Assembly (NCBI RefSeq): GCF_015475875.1
Contig: NZ_JADKYM010000006.1
Coordinates: 102,462-166,461, forward strand
Reading direction: 5' to 3'
Length of the DNA: 64,000 bases
Origin: Sphingopyxis solisilvae
Lineage (GTDB): Bacteria > Pseudomonadota > Alphaproteobacteria > Sphingomonadales > Sphingomonadaceae
Shown: one piece after another, positions 42,622-51,511 of the stretch
How the letters are laid out: every line of letters begins with the position of its first letter
Numbering within the stretch: position 1 is the stretch's first letter
Notes under the pieces: generated by a model
Databases searched by the model: none
The model's input: the letters and a program-made list of their open reading frames with translations, nothing else
What the model was told of the DNA's origin: nothing
Program-made: the position numbers and the translations under genes

Positions 42622-43296
42622 ATGAGCAAGTTCCAGCCCGTCGCGCAGGCGCCGGTCCGTATTCAGCAAAACATCCTCGCGCGCGGCGAGCGCCGCCTGC
42701 TTAACTGGATCTGTCCGCGCCTGCCGCAATGGGTCACGCCCGACAAACTGACGATGCTCGGCTTTGCCGGGGCGGTGATGGTCGCCGCCGGATATATGCT
42801 CAGCTGGGTCGACGACGAATGGCTGGGGCTTTGCCTGGCGGGCTATATCGTCAACTGGTTCGGCGATTCGCTCGACGGCAGCCTGGCGCGCTGGCGCCAG
42901 ATCGAGCGGCCCAATTATGGCTATTTCGTCGACCACAGCGTCGATGCGCTCGCGACGCTGCTGATGGTCAGCGCGATCGGGATGAGCCCCTATATGCGCT
43001 TCGACGTCGCGCTGATGGCGGTGATCGGATATTTTCTGCTGTCGATCCACACCTTCATCGCCGCCAAGGTCGTCGGCGAATTTCGCCTGTCCTATATGGC
43101 GGGCGGGCCGACCGAACTCCGGCTGATGCTGATGGCGATGACCGCGCTGATGCCGGTGATCGGCAGCGCCGACATCGCCGGGACGAATTTCTCACCGTTC
43201 GACCTGTTCGCGCTGGTCGTTTCCAGCATTCTCGTCACGCTGTTCATTGTCCAGACGTCGGCGACCGCCCGAATGCTCCGCCGCCGCGGGATTTAA
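42622..43296 (+). CDS. CDP-alcohol phosphatidyltransferase family protein
   Basis: This 224-residue membrane enzyme contains the family active-site motif across D82-S-L-D85-G86, A89-R90, G100, D104 and D108 (GDSLDGSLAR, then GYFVDHSVD). It binds two metal ions and transfers a phosphoalcohol from a CDP-alcohol. The spacing between R90 and G100 is one residue longer than the common x8. About six membrane helices are visible. The acceptor (glycerol phosphate, inositol phosphate or other) cannot be told. I chose the ATG at 42622 with AAGGA before it. Its stop overlaps that of the convergent pheA. Confidence 0.88.
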   Translation: MSKFQPVAQAPVRIQQNILARGERRLLNWICPRLPQWVTPDKLTMLGFAGAVMVAAGYMLSWVDDEWLGLCLAGYIVNWFGDSLDGSLARWRQIERPNYGYFVDHSVDALATLLMVSAIGMSPYMRFDVALMAVIGYFLLSIHTFIAAKVVGEFRLSYMAGGPTELRLMLMAMTALMPVIGSADIAGTNFSPFDLFALVVSSILVTLFIVQTSATARMLRRRGI

Positions 43297-44180
43297 GGCC
43301 GCGCGCGCGCCTGTGGGTAGGTGCCTAGCAGGCTGAGCGACTTGGTCTGGAAATCCAGTTCCTCCAGCGCGCGATCAACGCGTTCGTCGCCCGGCGCGCC
43401 AACGATGTCGGCATAGAATTTGGTCGCGGCAAAGCTGCCGCCCACCTGATAGCTTTCCAGCTTGGTCATGTTGACGCCGTTGGTCGCAAAGCCGCCCAGC
43501 GCCTTGTACAGCGCGGCGGGGATATTCTTCACCTCGAAGATGAAGGTTGTCATCAGCGGCACGCCCGCGGGCGGCGGCACCGGTTCGCGCGCCAGCACCA
43601 CAAACCGCGTCATATTATGGTCGGCGTCTTCGATGCCCGCTTCGTGCAGTGTCAGCCCGTATAATTCGGCGGCGTGCGGCGGAGCGATGGCGGCAAGGCC
43701 CGCTTCGTCGCTGTCGGCGACCCAGGCGGCCGCGCCCGCGGTGTCGCTGTGCGCGACCGGCGAGATATTGTGGGTGCGCAGCCAGTGACGACACTGGCCC
43801 AGCGCCTGCTCGTGGCTCATCGCGCGCGTCACCGGGCCCAAGTTGCGACTCATCAGCCCGTGACGGATGCGCAGAAAATGTTCGCCGACGATTGAAAGGC
43901 CGGATTCGGGGAGCAGAAAATGGATGTCGGCGACGCGTCCGTGCAGGCTGTTTTCGATCGGGATGATCGCGCGATCGACGCGGCCGTCGCGCACCGCGTC
44001 GATTGCATCCTGAAAAGCGTAGCAAGGGAGCGGCAGCGCCGCGGGGTCATATTCACGCGCGGCGAGATCGCTGTTGGCCCCCGGCGCGCCCTGAAAGGCG
44101 AGTCCCCGCCCCGGTTCGGCCAGCGCCGCCGCGCGCATGTTATCGACCAGATGCTGTGCCGAAGCCGAATAGCTGCCCAT
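43293..44180 (-). CDS. pheA: Prephenate dehydratase
   Basis: The enzyme converts prephenate to phenylpyruvate in phenylalanine synthesis. The 295 residues comprise the catalytic domain (AFQGAPGANSDLAA, IIPIENSLHGRVADIHFLL, DNHNMTRFVVLA-type motif with the catalytic Thr) and a C-terminal ACT domain with the phenylalanine-binding ESYQVGG near residue 255. There is no fused chorismate mutase domain. The ACT domain implies feedback inhibition by phenylalanine. The first 25 residues are poorly conserved, so the start may be the ATG at codon 15. Confidence 0.95.
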   Translation of the reverse strand: MGSYSASAQHLVDNMRAAALAEPGRGLAFQGAPGANSDLAAREYDPAALPLPCYAFQDAIDAVRDGRVDRAIIPIENSLHGRVADIHFLLPESGLSIVGEHFLRIRHGLMSRNLGPVTRAMSHEQALGQCRHWLRTHNISPVAHSDTAGAAAWVADSDEAGLAAIAPPHAAELYGLTLHEAGIEDADHNMTRFVVLAREPVPPPAGVPLMTTFIFEVKNIPAALYKALGGFATNGVNMTKLESYQVGGSFAATKFYADIVGAPGDERVDRALEELDFQTKSLSLLGTYPQARARP

Positions 44181-44310
44181 ATTTGCCTTCCCGCGCTGGA
44201 GCGGCGGCGAATAGCGGCAGCGACGGGACGACGCAACCGGTCGCGCTTGGCGATTTCATCCCCTTGCGCCGTTGTCGCCGCGCCAGTAAGGGAGCGTCCA
44301 AATCAGATAT

Positions 44311-44329
44311 GCGTCCGGCAAGCGGACGC
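44311..44329. other. Small hairpin in the leader of the cytochrome c gene
   Basis: Seven-base arms GCGTCCG and CGGACGC enclose the loop GCAAG, 22 bp before the cytochrome c start codon. It lies in the divergent gap between pheA and the cytochrome. A role in mRNA stability or regulation is possible but not shown. Confidence 0.35.
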
Positions 44330-44351
44330 CAGCTAACGGGGCTCAAAGAGC

Positions 44352-44978
44352 ATGGATAATCGCAACAACACGATCGCTGGCTGGGTGCTGTTTGCCGGCA
44401 TTTGCGCACTGGGCCTGACCATCGGGTCGAGCATGTTGTTCGCCGGCCATGCCCCGGAAAAGCCCGGTTATCCGATCGAGGACGCCGAAGCAGGCGGCGG
44501 TGCCGCCGCCGCGGTGCCGATCGCCAACCTGCTCGCCGCCGCTGATCCGGCGAAGGGTGAAGCGGTGTTCGCCAAATGCGCCGCGTGCCACACGATCAAT
44601 TCGGGCGGCGCCAATGGCATCGGCCCGAATCTCTGGGCGTCGATGGGCAAGCCGCACGGCCATGTTCCGGGCTTCGCCTATTCGGAAGCGCTGAAGTCGG
44701 TGCCCGGGAACTGGACGTTCGAGGCGATGGACGCCTGGCTGGCCAGCCCGCGCAAATATGCGCCGGGCACCAAAATGTCGTTCGCCGGCCTCAGCAGCGC
44801 CGAGGATCGCGCGAACCTGCTGCTCTATCTGAACAGCCAAGGGTCCAACCTGCCGCTGCCCGCCCCCGAAGCCGCTCCGGCGACCGAGGGCGAGGCTCCG
44901 GCCGAAGGCGAAGCGGCCCCGGCGGCAGACGACGCCGCTGCCGCAGCCGCGCCCGCCGCGGAAGCAACCAAGCAATAA
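44352..44978 (+). CDS. Membrane-anchored cytochrome c (CycM/c552 type)
   Basis: This 208-residue protein has an uncleaved N-terminal membrane anchor (AGWVLFAGICALGLTIGSSM, 9-28) followed by a class I cytochrome c domain. Haem attachment is at C76-A-A-C79-H80, with M142 (GTKMSFAG) as the distal ligand. The C-terminal tail from about 165 is very rich in Ala, Pro and Glu. Such cytochromes carry electrons from the bc1 complex to terminal oxidases in alphaproteobacteria. Its stop codon shares one base with the start of the next cytochrome gene (TAATG). Confidence 0.92.
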   Translation: MDNRNNTIAGWVLFAGICALGLTIGSSMLFAGHAPEKPGYPIEDAEAGGGAAAAVPIANLLAAADPAKGEAVFAKCAACHTINSGGANGIGPNLWASMGKPHGHVPGFAYSEALKSVPGNWTFEAMDAWLASPRKYAPGTKMSFAGLSSAEDRANLLLYLNSQGSNLPLPAPEAAPATEGEAPAEGEAAPAADDAAAAAAPAAEATKQ

Positions 44979-45412
44979 TGCGCATCGCGCCCGTGCTATT
45001 GGCGGGCGCCTTGGTGCTCGCCGGTTGCGGGAAGAGCGATACGCCTCCCGCCGCGACCGAGGCGGCCAGTCCGGCAGCCGCCGATGCTGCGCCCGCCGTT
45101 GCGCCGACCGCCGCGATGGGCGAGCAGGTATTCAAGCGCTGCGCCGCCTGTCACACGGTCGACAAGGGCGGCCGCAACGGGATCGGTCCGAACCTGCACG
45201 GCGTCGTCGGCGCGCCCGTCGCGGCAAAACCCGGCTTTTCCTATTCGGGCGCGATGAAGGCAAAGGGCGGCGTCTGGGACGATGCCGCGCTCGACGCCTA
45301 TCTTGCAGCCCCGATGAAGGCGCTACCGGGCACGCGGATGGCGTTCGTCGGAGTTATCGACGCCGCGGATCGCAAGGCGTTGATCCTGTATCTGGAAGCG
45401 CAGTCGAAGTGA
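44978..45412 (+). CDS. Lipoprotein cytochrome c
   Basis: This 144-residue class I cytochrome c has a lipoprotein signal with lipobox LAGC (C17), an Ala/Pro-rich linker at 22-46, haem attachment C55-A-A-C58-H59 and distal ligand M121 (GTRMAFVG). It is therefore anchored by lipid to the periplasmic face of a membrane. It is coupled to the preceding membrane cytochrome, and the two domains are alike, suggesting duplication and two differently anchored electron carriers. The repeat at 45415-45554 begins directly after its stop. Confidence 0.92.
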   Translation: MRIAPVLLAGALVLAGCGKSDTPPAATEAASPAAADAAPAVAPTAAMGEQVFKRCAACHTVDKGGRNGIGPNLHGVVGAPVAAKPGFSYSGAMKAKGGVWDDAALDAYLAAPMKALPGTRMAFVGVIDAADRKALILYLEAQSK

Positions 45413-45414
45413 TT

Positions 45415-45554
45415 GATCCTCCCTGTGGCGAAGCCATGGGGAGGTGGCAGCGGCGGAGCCGCTGACGGAGGGGCCATTGCGCTCGCGTTGCGGCCCCTCC
45501 ACCACTTGCTTCGCAAGCGGTCCCCCTCCCCATCGCTCCGCGACAGGGAGGATC
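45415..45554. repeat. Palindromic intergenic repeat, family A copy 1
   Basis: The element is bounded by perfect inverted 12-mers GATCCTCCCTGT and ACAGGGAGGATC and contains nested hairpins (GGAGGGGCC with GGCCCCTCC, and CTTGC with GCAAG). Two other copies lie at 54521-54658 and 59311-59444. It lies between convergent genes and may act as a two-way terminator. Confidence 0.85.
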
Positions 45555-45569
45555 TAAGCGACCCTAGCC

Positions 45570-46439
45570 CTACTCTTCAATCGCCGCGTAGAAATCCTGG
45601 ACGATCTGCCACGCCTCATCGGCGGTTTCGACAAATTTGAACAGGTCGAGGTCGCGGGCGCTGATGACGCCTTCCTCGACCAGCGCCTCGAAATTCACCA
45701 CCCGCTGCCAGAATTCCTGTCCGAACAGCACGATCGGGATCGGCTTGATCTTGCCGGTCTGGATCAGCGTCAACAGCTCGAACATCTCGTCGAAGGTGCC
45801 AAAGCCGCCCGGAAAGACGCAGACAGCGCGGGCGCGCAGCAGGAAATGCATCTTGCGCAGCGCGAAATAGTGGAACTGGAAACTCAGGTCCGGCGTCACA
45901 AAGCGGTTCGGCGCCTGTTCGTGCGGCAGCACGATGTTGAGGCCGACCGATTCCTTGCCCACATCGGCCGCGCCGCGGTTCGCCGCTTCCATGATCGACG
46001 GACCGCCGCCCGAACAAACGACGAAATGGCGGCAGCCGTTTTCGTCGGGGGGCACCTGGCTCGCGAGCCGCGCCAGCTTACGCGCCTCCTCGTAATATTT
46101 GGCCTTTGCCTTCAACCGTCGGGCGATGTTGCGTTGGACGTCATCGGTCGCTGCCGCCTCGATCGCATCGGCCTGGTCGGGTTCGGGAATCCGGGCCGAG
46201 CCATAGATGACGAGCATCGATTCAATCTTCGCCTCGTCGAGCAGCAACTCGGGCTTGAGCAATTCCAGTTGGAACCGCACCGGACGCAGATCCTCGCGCA
46301 GCAGGAAGTCGTTGTCCTGAAACGCCAGCTTATACGCGGCGCTCGCGGTCTGAGGGGTGGTGGTCGCCTGCTTGGCGAATTGCGCGTCGTCCTTGGCCTT
46401 GTGGAAACGCGAACGATGGGGCTGTTTGTCGGTTGTCAT
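45570..46439 (-). CDS. LOG family protein (TIGR00730-like nucleotide hydrolase)
   Basis: This protein of about 289 residues has the LOG/Rossmann-type motifs CSGGGPSIMEAANRGA (about 146-161) and VFPGGFGTFDE (PGGxGT, about 210-220). Family members cleave nucleoside 5'-monophosphates, such as cytokinin ribotides, to base and ribose phosphate; older names call them lysine decarboxylases. Compared with minimal LOG proteins it has an N-terminal extension of about 80 residues, which suggests a subtype of unknown substrate. I chose the ATG at 46439 because a longer frame adds only a low-complexity start. Confidence 0.85.
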   Translation of the reverse strand: MTTDKQPHRSRFHKAKDDAQFAKQATTTPQTASAAYKLAFQDNDFLLREDLRPVRFQLELLKPELLLDEAKIESMLVIYGSARIPEPDQADAIEAAATDDVQRNIARRLKAKAKYYEEARKLARLASQVPPDENGCRHFVVCSGGGPSIMEAANRGAADVGKESVGLNIVLPHEQAPNRFVTPDLSFQFHYFALRKMHFLLRARAVCVFPGGFGTFDEMFELLTLIQTGKIKPIPIVLFGQEFWQRVVNFEALVEEGVISARDLDLFKFVETADEAWQIVQDFYAAIEE

Positions 46440-46476
46440 TCCCCCGCAGCTAGCCGTTGCCGCCGCGCTTGCCAAG

Positions 46477-47178
46477 TCAGCGGCAAAAACCGTTGCCGCT
46501 CATGTCGAAATGGAAATGGTCGTGATGCGCCGCATTATACTCGGGGCCGAGCACGGTGCCGAAGCGGCGACAGGCCGATTTCTGCAGCGCACGCAGAAAT
46601 TCCTGCGCGTCCTTGCTGCCGCCCCATCCCTCTTTCAGCGTGATCCGGCGGCCGTCGGCGAGCACGAACCCCGACACATCGACGGCATTGGAATAGGCGT
46701 GCTGCGACAGGCGGCCCGAGCGGCCGCCATAGATATTGCGACAGCTATAGGTGCCAAAGGTCTCGATTTTCACGACTTCCTGACCGAAATATTTGCGCGC
46801 CGCCGGCTTCACCGCATATTGCGCCCAGCCCGCGAAACTGCGCGCCAGCGGACAGGTCATCGCCCCCAGATTGGTGGTCGGAGTGCCGATGTCGAGCAGC
46901 TTGACCGAATCGATCGAACTGCACCCGCCCCCGTGATCCTGATTGGGCAGCGGCGTAAAGCGCACCCCCGCCTGTTGCAGATCGACCGCGCACTGTTTCG
47001 CCTCTGGGCTGGTAAAAGAGGGCAGCGGTGCCGCCTGCGGACGTTTCGGCGCGCTGGCGACCGGACGCTTGGGATCGCCGCGCTTCATCACATCGGGACT
47101 GCCGAAACAGGCGGACAGCGCGAACGCCGCCGCTGCTGCGACAAGCATCCGGGGCTTCAGAAGGGTCGGGATCGGCAT
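46477..47178 (-). CDS. Extensin-like lipoprotein (LAS/M15-like peptidase fold)
   Basis: This 233-residue protein starts with a lipoprotein signal (VAAAAAFALSAC). It contains the extensin-like C-terminal domain: CPLARSFAGWAQYAV, SQHAYSNAVDVSGF and AAHHDHFHFDMSGNGFCR. The His and Asp residues in the last two blocks are placed like the zinc ligands of LAS-type (VanY/M15) peptidases. A cell-envelope peptidoglycan hydrolase role is possible but unproven. I chose the ATG at 47178; a TTG three codons upstream is less likely. It is divergent from serC. Confidence 0.83.
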   Translation of the reverse strand: MPIPTLLKPRMLVAAAAAFALSACFGSPDVMKRGDPKRPVASAPKRPQAAPLPSFTSPEAKQCAVDLQQAGVRFTPLPNQDHGGGCSSIDSVKLLDIGTPTTNLGAMTCPLARSFAGWAQYAVKPAARKYFGQEVVKIETFGTYSCRNIYGGRSGRLSQHAYSNAVDVSGFVLADGRRITLKEGWGGSKDAQEFLRALQKSACRRFGTVLGPEYNAAHHDHFHFDMSGNGFCR

Positions 47179-47289
47179 GCCCGTCAAAATACCGACAAGA
47201 TGGTTAACAGCCTCTTTAACTTTGCCTCAACTCACCCGAAATTTCGTGCGCCCCACGCATTTTGTTTGACAGCCCGCGTCCCCGCCCTA

Positions 47290-47350
47290 AACGCGGCGCC
47301 GGGCCACGCGGTCCCAACGCCGCGCGCGCTCTCTGCAAGGAGAGACTATA
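47290..47350 (+). promoter_or_regulatory. Structured serC leader, candidate serC RNA motif
   Basis: Two hairpins are visible just before serC: GCGGCG (47293-47298) with CGCCGC (47318-47323), then CTCTC (47329-47333) with GAGAG (47340-47344). The second stem holds the ribosome site AGGAGAG, six bases before the ATG. A conserved two-hairpin leader called the serC motif is known upstream of alphaproteobacterial serC genes, so this is a probable member. A TTGACA at 47266-47271 may be its -35 box. Translation control by exposing the ribosome site is inferred. Confidence 0.55.
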
Positions 47351-48475
47351 ATGAGTGAAGTGCCGACGCCACAGGTGCGCCCTGCGCGCCCCTATTTTTC
47401 CTCCGGACCCTGCGCCAAGCCGCCGGTCTGGTCCCCCGAAAAACTGCACACCGAATCGCTGGGCCGTTCGCACCGTGCGAAGATCGGCAAGACGCGCCTG
47501 CAATACTGCATCGACCTGATGCGGGAGATGCTGGCGCTGCCCGACACGCACCGCATCGGCATCGTGCCGGGCAGCGACACCGGCGCCTTTGAAATGGCGA
47601 TGTGGACGATGCTCGGTGCCCGTCCGGTCACGACGCTCGCTTGGGAGAGCTTCGGAGAAGGCTGGGTCACCGATGCCGCGAAGCAGCTCAAGCTCGATCC
47701 CACTGTCATCCGCGCCGATTACGGGCAGCTTCCCGACCTCGGTCAGGTCGACTGGTCGAACGACGTGCTCTTTACCTGGAACGGCACCACCAGCGGCGTG
47801 CGCGTTCCGAACGGCGACTGGATCGCCGCCGATCGCGAAGGGCTGAGCTTCGCCGACGCAACCAGCGCGGTATTCGCCTACGACCTGCCGTGGGACAAGA
47901 TCGACGTAGCCACCTTTAGCTGGCAGAAAGTGCTCGGCGGCGAAGGCGGCCATGGCGTGCTGATCCTCGGCCCGCGCGCGGTCGAGCGGCTCGAAACCTA
48001 CGCCCCTGCCTGGCCGCTCCCGAAAGTGTTCCGTCTCGTCTCGAAAGGCGCGCTCGCGGAGGGCGTCTTCAAGGGCGAGACGATCAACACCCCGTCGATG
48101 CTCGCGGTCGAAGATGCGATCTTCGCGCTCGAATGGGCGAAGTCGCTCGGTGGCCTCGATGGGCTGAAAGCCCGCAGCGACGCCAACGCCGCCGCGCTCG
48201 ACAAGATCGTCGAAGACCGCGACTGGCTGAGCCACCTCGCCGCCGACCCCGCCAGCCGATCGAAGACTTCGGTGTGCCTGTCGGTCGCCGGCGCCGACGA
48301 AGCCTTCATCAAAAAGTTCGCGGGGCTGCTCGAAGCCGAAAGCGCGGCCTATGACATAGCGGGCTACCGCGATGCGCCTCCAGGCCTTCGCATCTGGTGC
48401 GGCGCGACCGTCGATACCGCCGATATCGAAGCGCTCGGCCCCTGGCTCGACTGGGCCTACGCCAGCCTCAAGTAA
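47351..48475 (+). CDS. serC: Phosphoserine aminotransferase
   Basis: This PLP enzyme converts 3-phosphohydroxypyruvate and glutamate to phosphoserine in serine synthesis and serves pyridoxine synthesis in many bacteria. The 374 residues match the alphaproteobacterial subtype, with FSSGPCAKPPVWSPEKL at the N-terminus, GIVPGSDTGAFEMAMW at about 70-85, and the PLP lysine K193 in ATFSWQKVLGGEGGHG. It is followed by a palindromic repeat and serA, giving the order serC-serA-hisZ. Its leader is structured (47290-47350), suggesting translational regulation. Confidence 0.95.
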   Translation: MSEVPTPQVRPARPYFSSGPCAKPPVWSPEKLHTESLGRSHRAKIGKTRLQYCIDLMREMLALPDTHRIGIVPGSDTGAFEMAMWTMLGARPVTTLAWESFGEGWVTDAAKQLKLDPTVIRADYGQLPDLGQVDWSNDVLFTWNGTTSGVRVPNGDWIAADREGLSFADATSAVFAYDLPWDKIDVATFSWQKVLGGEGGHGVLILGPRAVERLETYAPAWPLPKVFRLVSKGALAEGVFKGETINTPSMLAVEDAIFALEWAKSLGGLDGLKARSDANAAALDKIVEDRDWLSHLAADPASRSKTSVCLSVAGADEAFIKKFAGLLEAESAAYDIAGYRDAPPGLRIWCGATVDTADIEALGPWLDWAYASLK

Positions 48476-48476
48476 T

Positions 48477-48572
48477 TTCAGTGTGTCCCCGCGAAGGCGG
48501 GGACCCATCTCCTGCCATTTCATTCCGCAAGCATCGGGAGCTGGGCTCCCACCTTCGCGGGAGCACACTGAA
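48477..48572. repeat. Palindromic intergenic repeat, family B
   Basis: Inverted ends TTCAGTGTG (48477-48485) and CACACTGAA (48564-48572) bound inner arms CCCGCGAAGG and CCTTCGCGGG. It fills nearly all of the serC-serA gap. One copy was noticed in this window. Confidence 0.75.
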
Positions 48573-48583
48573 GGTTCAATATC

Positions 48584-50170
48584 ATGACTGCACCCAAAGT
48601 CCTCATCAGCGACAAAATGGACCCCAAAGCCGCCGCGATCTTCAAGGAACGCGGCATCCAGGTCGATGAAATCACCGGCAAGACCAAGGACGAGCTGATC
48701 GCGATGATCGGCGACTATGACGGCCTCGCCATCCGGTCGGCGACCAAGGTCACCGCCGACGTCCTCGCCGCCGCGACCAATTTGAAAGTCGTCGGCCGCG
48801 CCGGGATCGGCGTCGACAATGTCGATATCCCCGCGGCGTCGAAGCAGGGCGTCATCGTGATGAACACGCCTTTCGGCAACAGCATCACCACCGCCGAACA
48901 TGCGATCGCGATGATGTTCGCGCTCGCGCGCCAGATTCCCGAAGCCAATGCCGGGACGCAGGCGGGCAAATGGCCGAAGAACGACTTTATGGGGGTCGAA
49001 CTGACGTCGAAGACCCTCGGCCTGATCGGCTGCGGCAATATCGGCAGCATCGTCGCCGAACGCGCGCTGGGCCTGCGCATGAAAGTCGTCGCCTTCGACC
49101 CCTTCCTGACCCCCGAACGCGCGATCGAACTGGGCGTCGAAAAGGCCGATCTCGACACCCTGCTCGCCAAGGCCGATTTCATCACGCTGCACACGCCGCT
49201 TACCGACCAGACGCGCAATATCCTGTCGGCCGAGAATATCGCCAAGGCCAAGAAGGGCGTGCGGATCATCAATTGTGCGCGCGGCGGGCTGATCGACGAG
49301 GCGGCGCTGAAGGACGCGCTGGAATCGGGTCATGTCGCGGGTGCGGCGCTCGATGTGTTCGCGCAGGAACCCCCCGCCGCAGATCATCCGCTGTTCAGCT
49401 CCCCGAACTTCATCTGCACCCCGCACCTTGGCGCCTCGACTGACGAGGCACAGGTCAATGTCGCCATCCAGGTCGCCGAACAGATCAGCGATTATCTCCT
49501 CACCGGCGGCATCACCAACGCGCTCAACGTGCCGAGCCTGTCAGCCGAGGAAGCGCCGAAGCTGCGCCCCTATATGAGCCTCGCCGAAAAGCTCGGCAGC
49601 CTGGTTGGCCAGCTCGCCCACGACAATCTGACCACCATCTCGGTCGAGGTCGAGGGCGCCGCCGCCGAGCTGAACCTCAAGCCGATCACCGCCGCGGTGC
49701 TGACCGGTCTCATGCGCCGCTATTCGGACAGCGTGAACATGGTCAATGCCCCACACCTCGCGCGCGAACGCGGGCTCGACGTCCGCGAAGTGCGCCACGA
49801 CCGCGACGGCGACTATCACACGCTCGTCCGCGTCACGGTGGCAACCGAAGCGGGCGACCGCTCGGTCGCGGGCACGCTGTTCAGCAACGGCGACCCGCGC
49901 CTCGTCGAGATGTTCGGGATCAAGGTCGAGGCCGATCTTGACGGCCACATGCTCTACATCGTCAACGAGGACGCCCCCGGCTTTATCGGCCGCATCGGCA
50001 CGACGCTGGGTGACGCCGGACTCAACATCGGCACCTTCCACCTCGGCCGCCGCGCCGCGGGCGGCGAAGCCGTGCTGCTTTTGAGCCTCGATTCGCCGAT
50101 GCCCGAACCACTTCTGTGGCAACTTTGCCAACTTCCGGGCGTGAAGACGGTGAAGGGGCTGAAGTTCTGA
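48584..50170 (+). CDS. serA: D-3-phosphoglycerate dehydrogenase
   Basis: The enzyme oxidises 3-phosphoglycerate to 3-phosphohydroxypyruvate, the entry step of serine synthesis. The 528 residues are the long form. The catalytic and NAD domain shows GRAGIGVDNVDIPAAS (about 68-83), GLIGCGNIGSIVAERALGL (about 146-164), INCARGGLIDEAAL and the catalytic histidine in CTPHLGAST. An intervening ASB domain (about 320-450) and a C-terminal ACT domain (VNEDAPGFIGRIGTTLGDAG) follow, suggesting serine-linked control. Confidence 0.96.
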   Translation: MTAPKVLISDKMDPKAAAIFKERGIQVDEITGKTKDELIAMIGDYDGLAIRSATKVTADVLAAATNLKVVGRAGIGVDNVDIPAASKQGVIVMNTPFGNSITTAEHAIAMMFALARQIPEANAGTQAGKWPKNDFMGVELTSKTLGLIGCGNIGSIVAERALGLRMKVVAFDPFLTPERAIELGVEKADLDTLLAKADFITLHTPLTDQTRNILSAENIAKAKKGVRIINCARGGLIDEAALKDALESGHVAGAALDVFAQEPPAADHPLFSSPNFICTPHLGASTDEAQVNVAIQVAEQISDYLLTGGITNALNVPSLSAEEAPKLRPYMSLAEKLGSLVGQLAHDNLTTISVEVEGAAAELNLKPITAAVLTGLMRRYSDSVNMVNAPHLARERGLDVREVRHDRDGDYHTLVRVTVATEAGDRSVAGTLFSNGDPRLVEMFGIKVEADLDGHMLYIVNEDAPGFIGRIGTTLGDAGLNIGTFHLGRRAAGGEAVLLLSLDSPMPEPLLWQLCQLPGVKTVKGLKF

Positions 50171-50177
50171 CCCCAAA

Positions 50178-50338
50178 CCTTTTCCCTTTGCGAGAAGGAT
50201 ACGCCGCCTTGCCGACTTGTCGGCTAGGCGGAGTTGGATGAGGGGATGCGCGCTATCGCAATGGCACATCCCCTCACCACTGCGACTAGGCGGCAAGCCG
50301 CCAAGTCTCGTTGCCTCTCCCGACGGGAGAGGATTGGC
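50178..50338. repeat. Palindromic intergenic repeat, family C
   Basis: The serA-hisZ gap carries inverted blocks, including GAGGGGATG with CATCCCCTC, GCCGCCTTGCCG with CGGCAAGCCGCC-like arms, and CTCTCCC with GGGAGAG. The structure suggests a mobile-like repeat or a transcription-modulating hairpin. The edges are approximate. Confidence 0.6.
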
Positions 50339-50379
50339 GATGCTTTCAATTGCACCACACTACTACTAAGGCCGCACCC

Positions 50380-51492
50380 ATGCCCAAAACCCCTGCCCTG
50401 CTGCCCGAAGGCCTCCGCGACCGCCTGCCGGAGCAGGCCGAGGCCGCATCGCGCGTCACCCGCGCGCTCGTCGATGCGATGCGTGCGCATGGTTATGGCC
50501 GCGTATCGCCGCCGCTTGCCGAGTTTCGCGAAACGCTGGGCGGCGATGACGACCGCAGCGCGCGCGACCTGCTGCGCTTCACCGATCCGGTGTCGCAGCG
50601 CACGCTGGCGCTTCGTCCCGACATCACGCGACAGGTCGGCCGCATCGCGACCTCGCTGCTCGCCAATGCGCCGCGCCCGCTGCGCCTCTGCTACGCCGGT
50701 CAGGTCGTCAAACTGCGCGCAAGCCAGCTCCGTCCCGCGCGTGAGATGCTCCAGGTCGGCGCCGAACTGATCGGCAGCGACAGCGTCGCCGCTGCGCGCG
50801 AGATCGTGACGGTCGCGATCGATGCGCTCGAAGCCGCCGGCATCGGCCCGGTGACGATCGATTTCACCCTGCCCGACGTCGTCGACCTGCTCGCGAACGG
50901 CCCGCTGCCCGTCGAGACCGACATCCAGCAACTGCGCGACGAACTCGACGCCAAGGATGCCGGCGCGCTGACGCGAATCGGCGCCGCCGCCTATCTGCCG
51001 CTCCTGCGCGCCACCGGGCCTTTCGATCAGGCGATCGCCGACCTACGCGCCTTCGACACGTCGGGCGTGCTCACCGCACGCATCGATGCGCTTGAAGCCA
51101 TTGCAGCGCCGGTGCGCGACCGCGTCACGCTGACCCTCGACCCCACGGAACGCCATGGCTTTGCCTATCAAAGCTGGTTCGGTTTCCAGATCTTCGTCCC
51201 GGGGCAAGGCGACGCGGTCGGCCGCGGCGGCGGCTATGCAATTCCGGTCGGCGAACAGGAAGAGGCTGCGGTCGGCTTTTCGCTCTATCCCGATCCGTTG
51301 ATCGACGCAGGGCTTGGGGCCGAAGACGACGCCGAGCGCCGTATTTTCCTGCCGCTCGGCCACGATCCGGAGCTGGCGGCGAGCTTGCGCGCCGATGACT
51401 GGCAGACGGTGGCAGCCCTGTCCGATGCCGACGATGCGAAGGCGCTCGGGTGCGGGTGGCGGCTTGGCAGCGAGGGGCCGCTAGCGGTTTGA
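50380..51492 (+). CDS. hisZ: ATP phosphoribosyltransferase regulatory subunit
   Basis: HisZ is a histidyl-tRNA-synthetase-like protein without aminoacylation activity that activates and regulates short-form HisG, the first enzyme of histidine synthesis. The 370 residues start LLPEGLRDRLPEQAEAASRV and contain LRFTDPVSQRTLALRPDITRQVGR (motif 2-like) and REMLQVGAELIGS. The C-terminal motif-3-like part is reduced and the anticodon domain is absent, which separates it from HisS. I chose the ATG at 50380; the frame is open further upstream only through the repeat. The serA-hisZ-purA neighbourhood is typical of sphingomonads. Confidence 0.92.
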   Translation: MPKTPALLPEGLRDRLPEQAEAASRVTRALVDAMRAHGYGRVSPPLAEFRETLGGDDDRSARDLLRFTDPVSQRTLALRPDITRQVGRIATSLLANAPRPLRLCYAGQVVKLRASQLRPAREMLQVGAELIGSDSVAAAREIVTVAIDALEAAGIGPVTIDFTLPDVVDLLANGPLPVETDIQQLRDELDAKDAGALTRIGAAAYLPLLRATGPFDQAIADLRAFDTSGVLTARIDALEAIAAPVRDRVTLTLDPTERHGFAYQSWFGFQIFVPGQGDAVGRGGGYAIPVGEQEEAAVGFSLYPDPLIDAGLGAEDDAERRIFLPLGHDPELAASLRADDWQTVAALSDADDAKALGCGWRLGSEGPLAV

Positions 51493-51511
51493 AGACTGCC
51501 GACTTTTAGTT

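Noticed and set aside
47216..49426. A 736-codon minus-strand open frame opposite serC and serA
   Set aside because: It crosses two well-supported genes and the repeat between them. The composition is low-complexity and typical of antisense frames at high GC.
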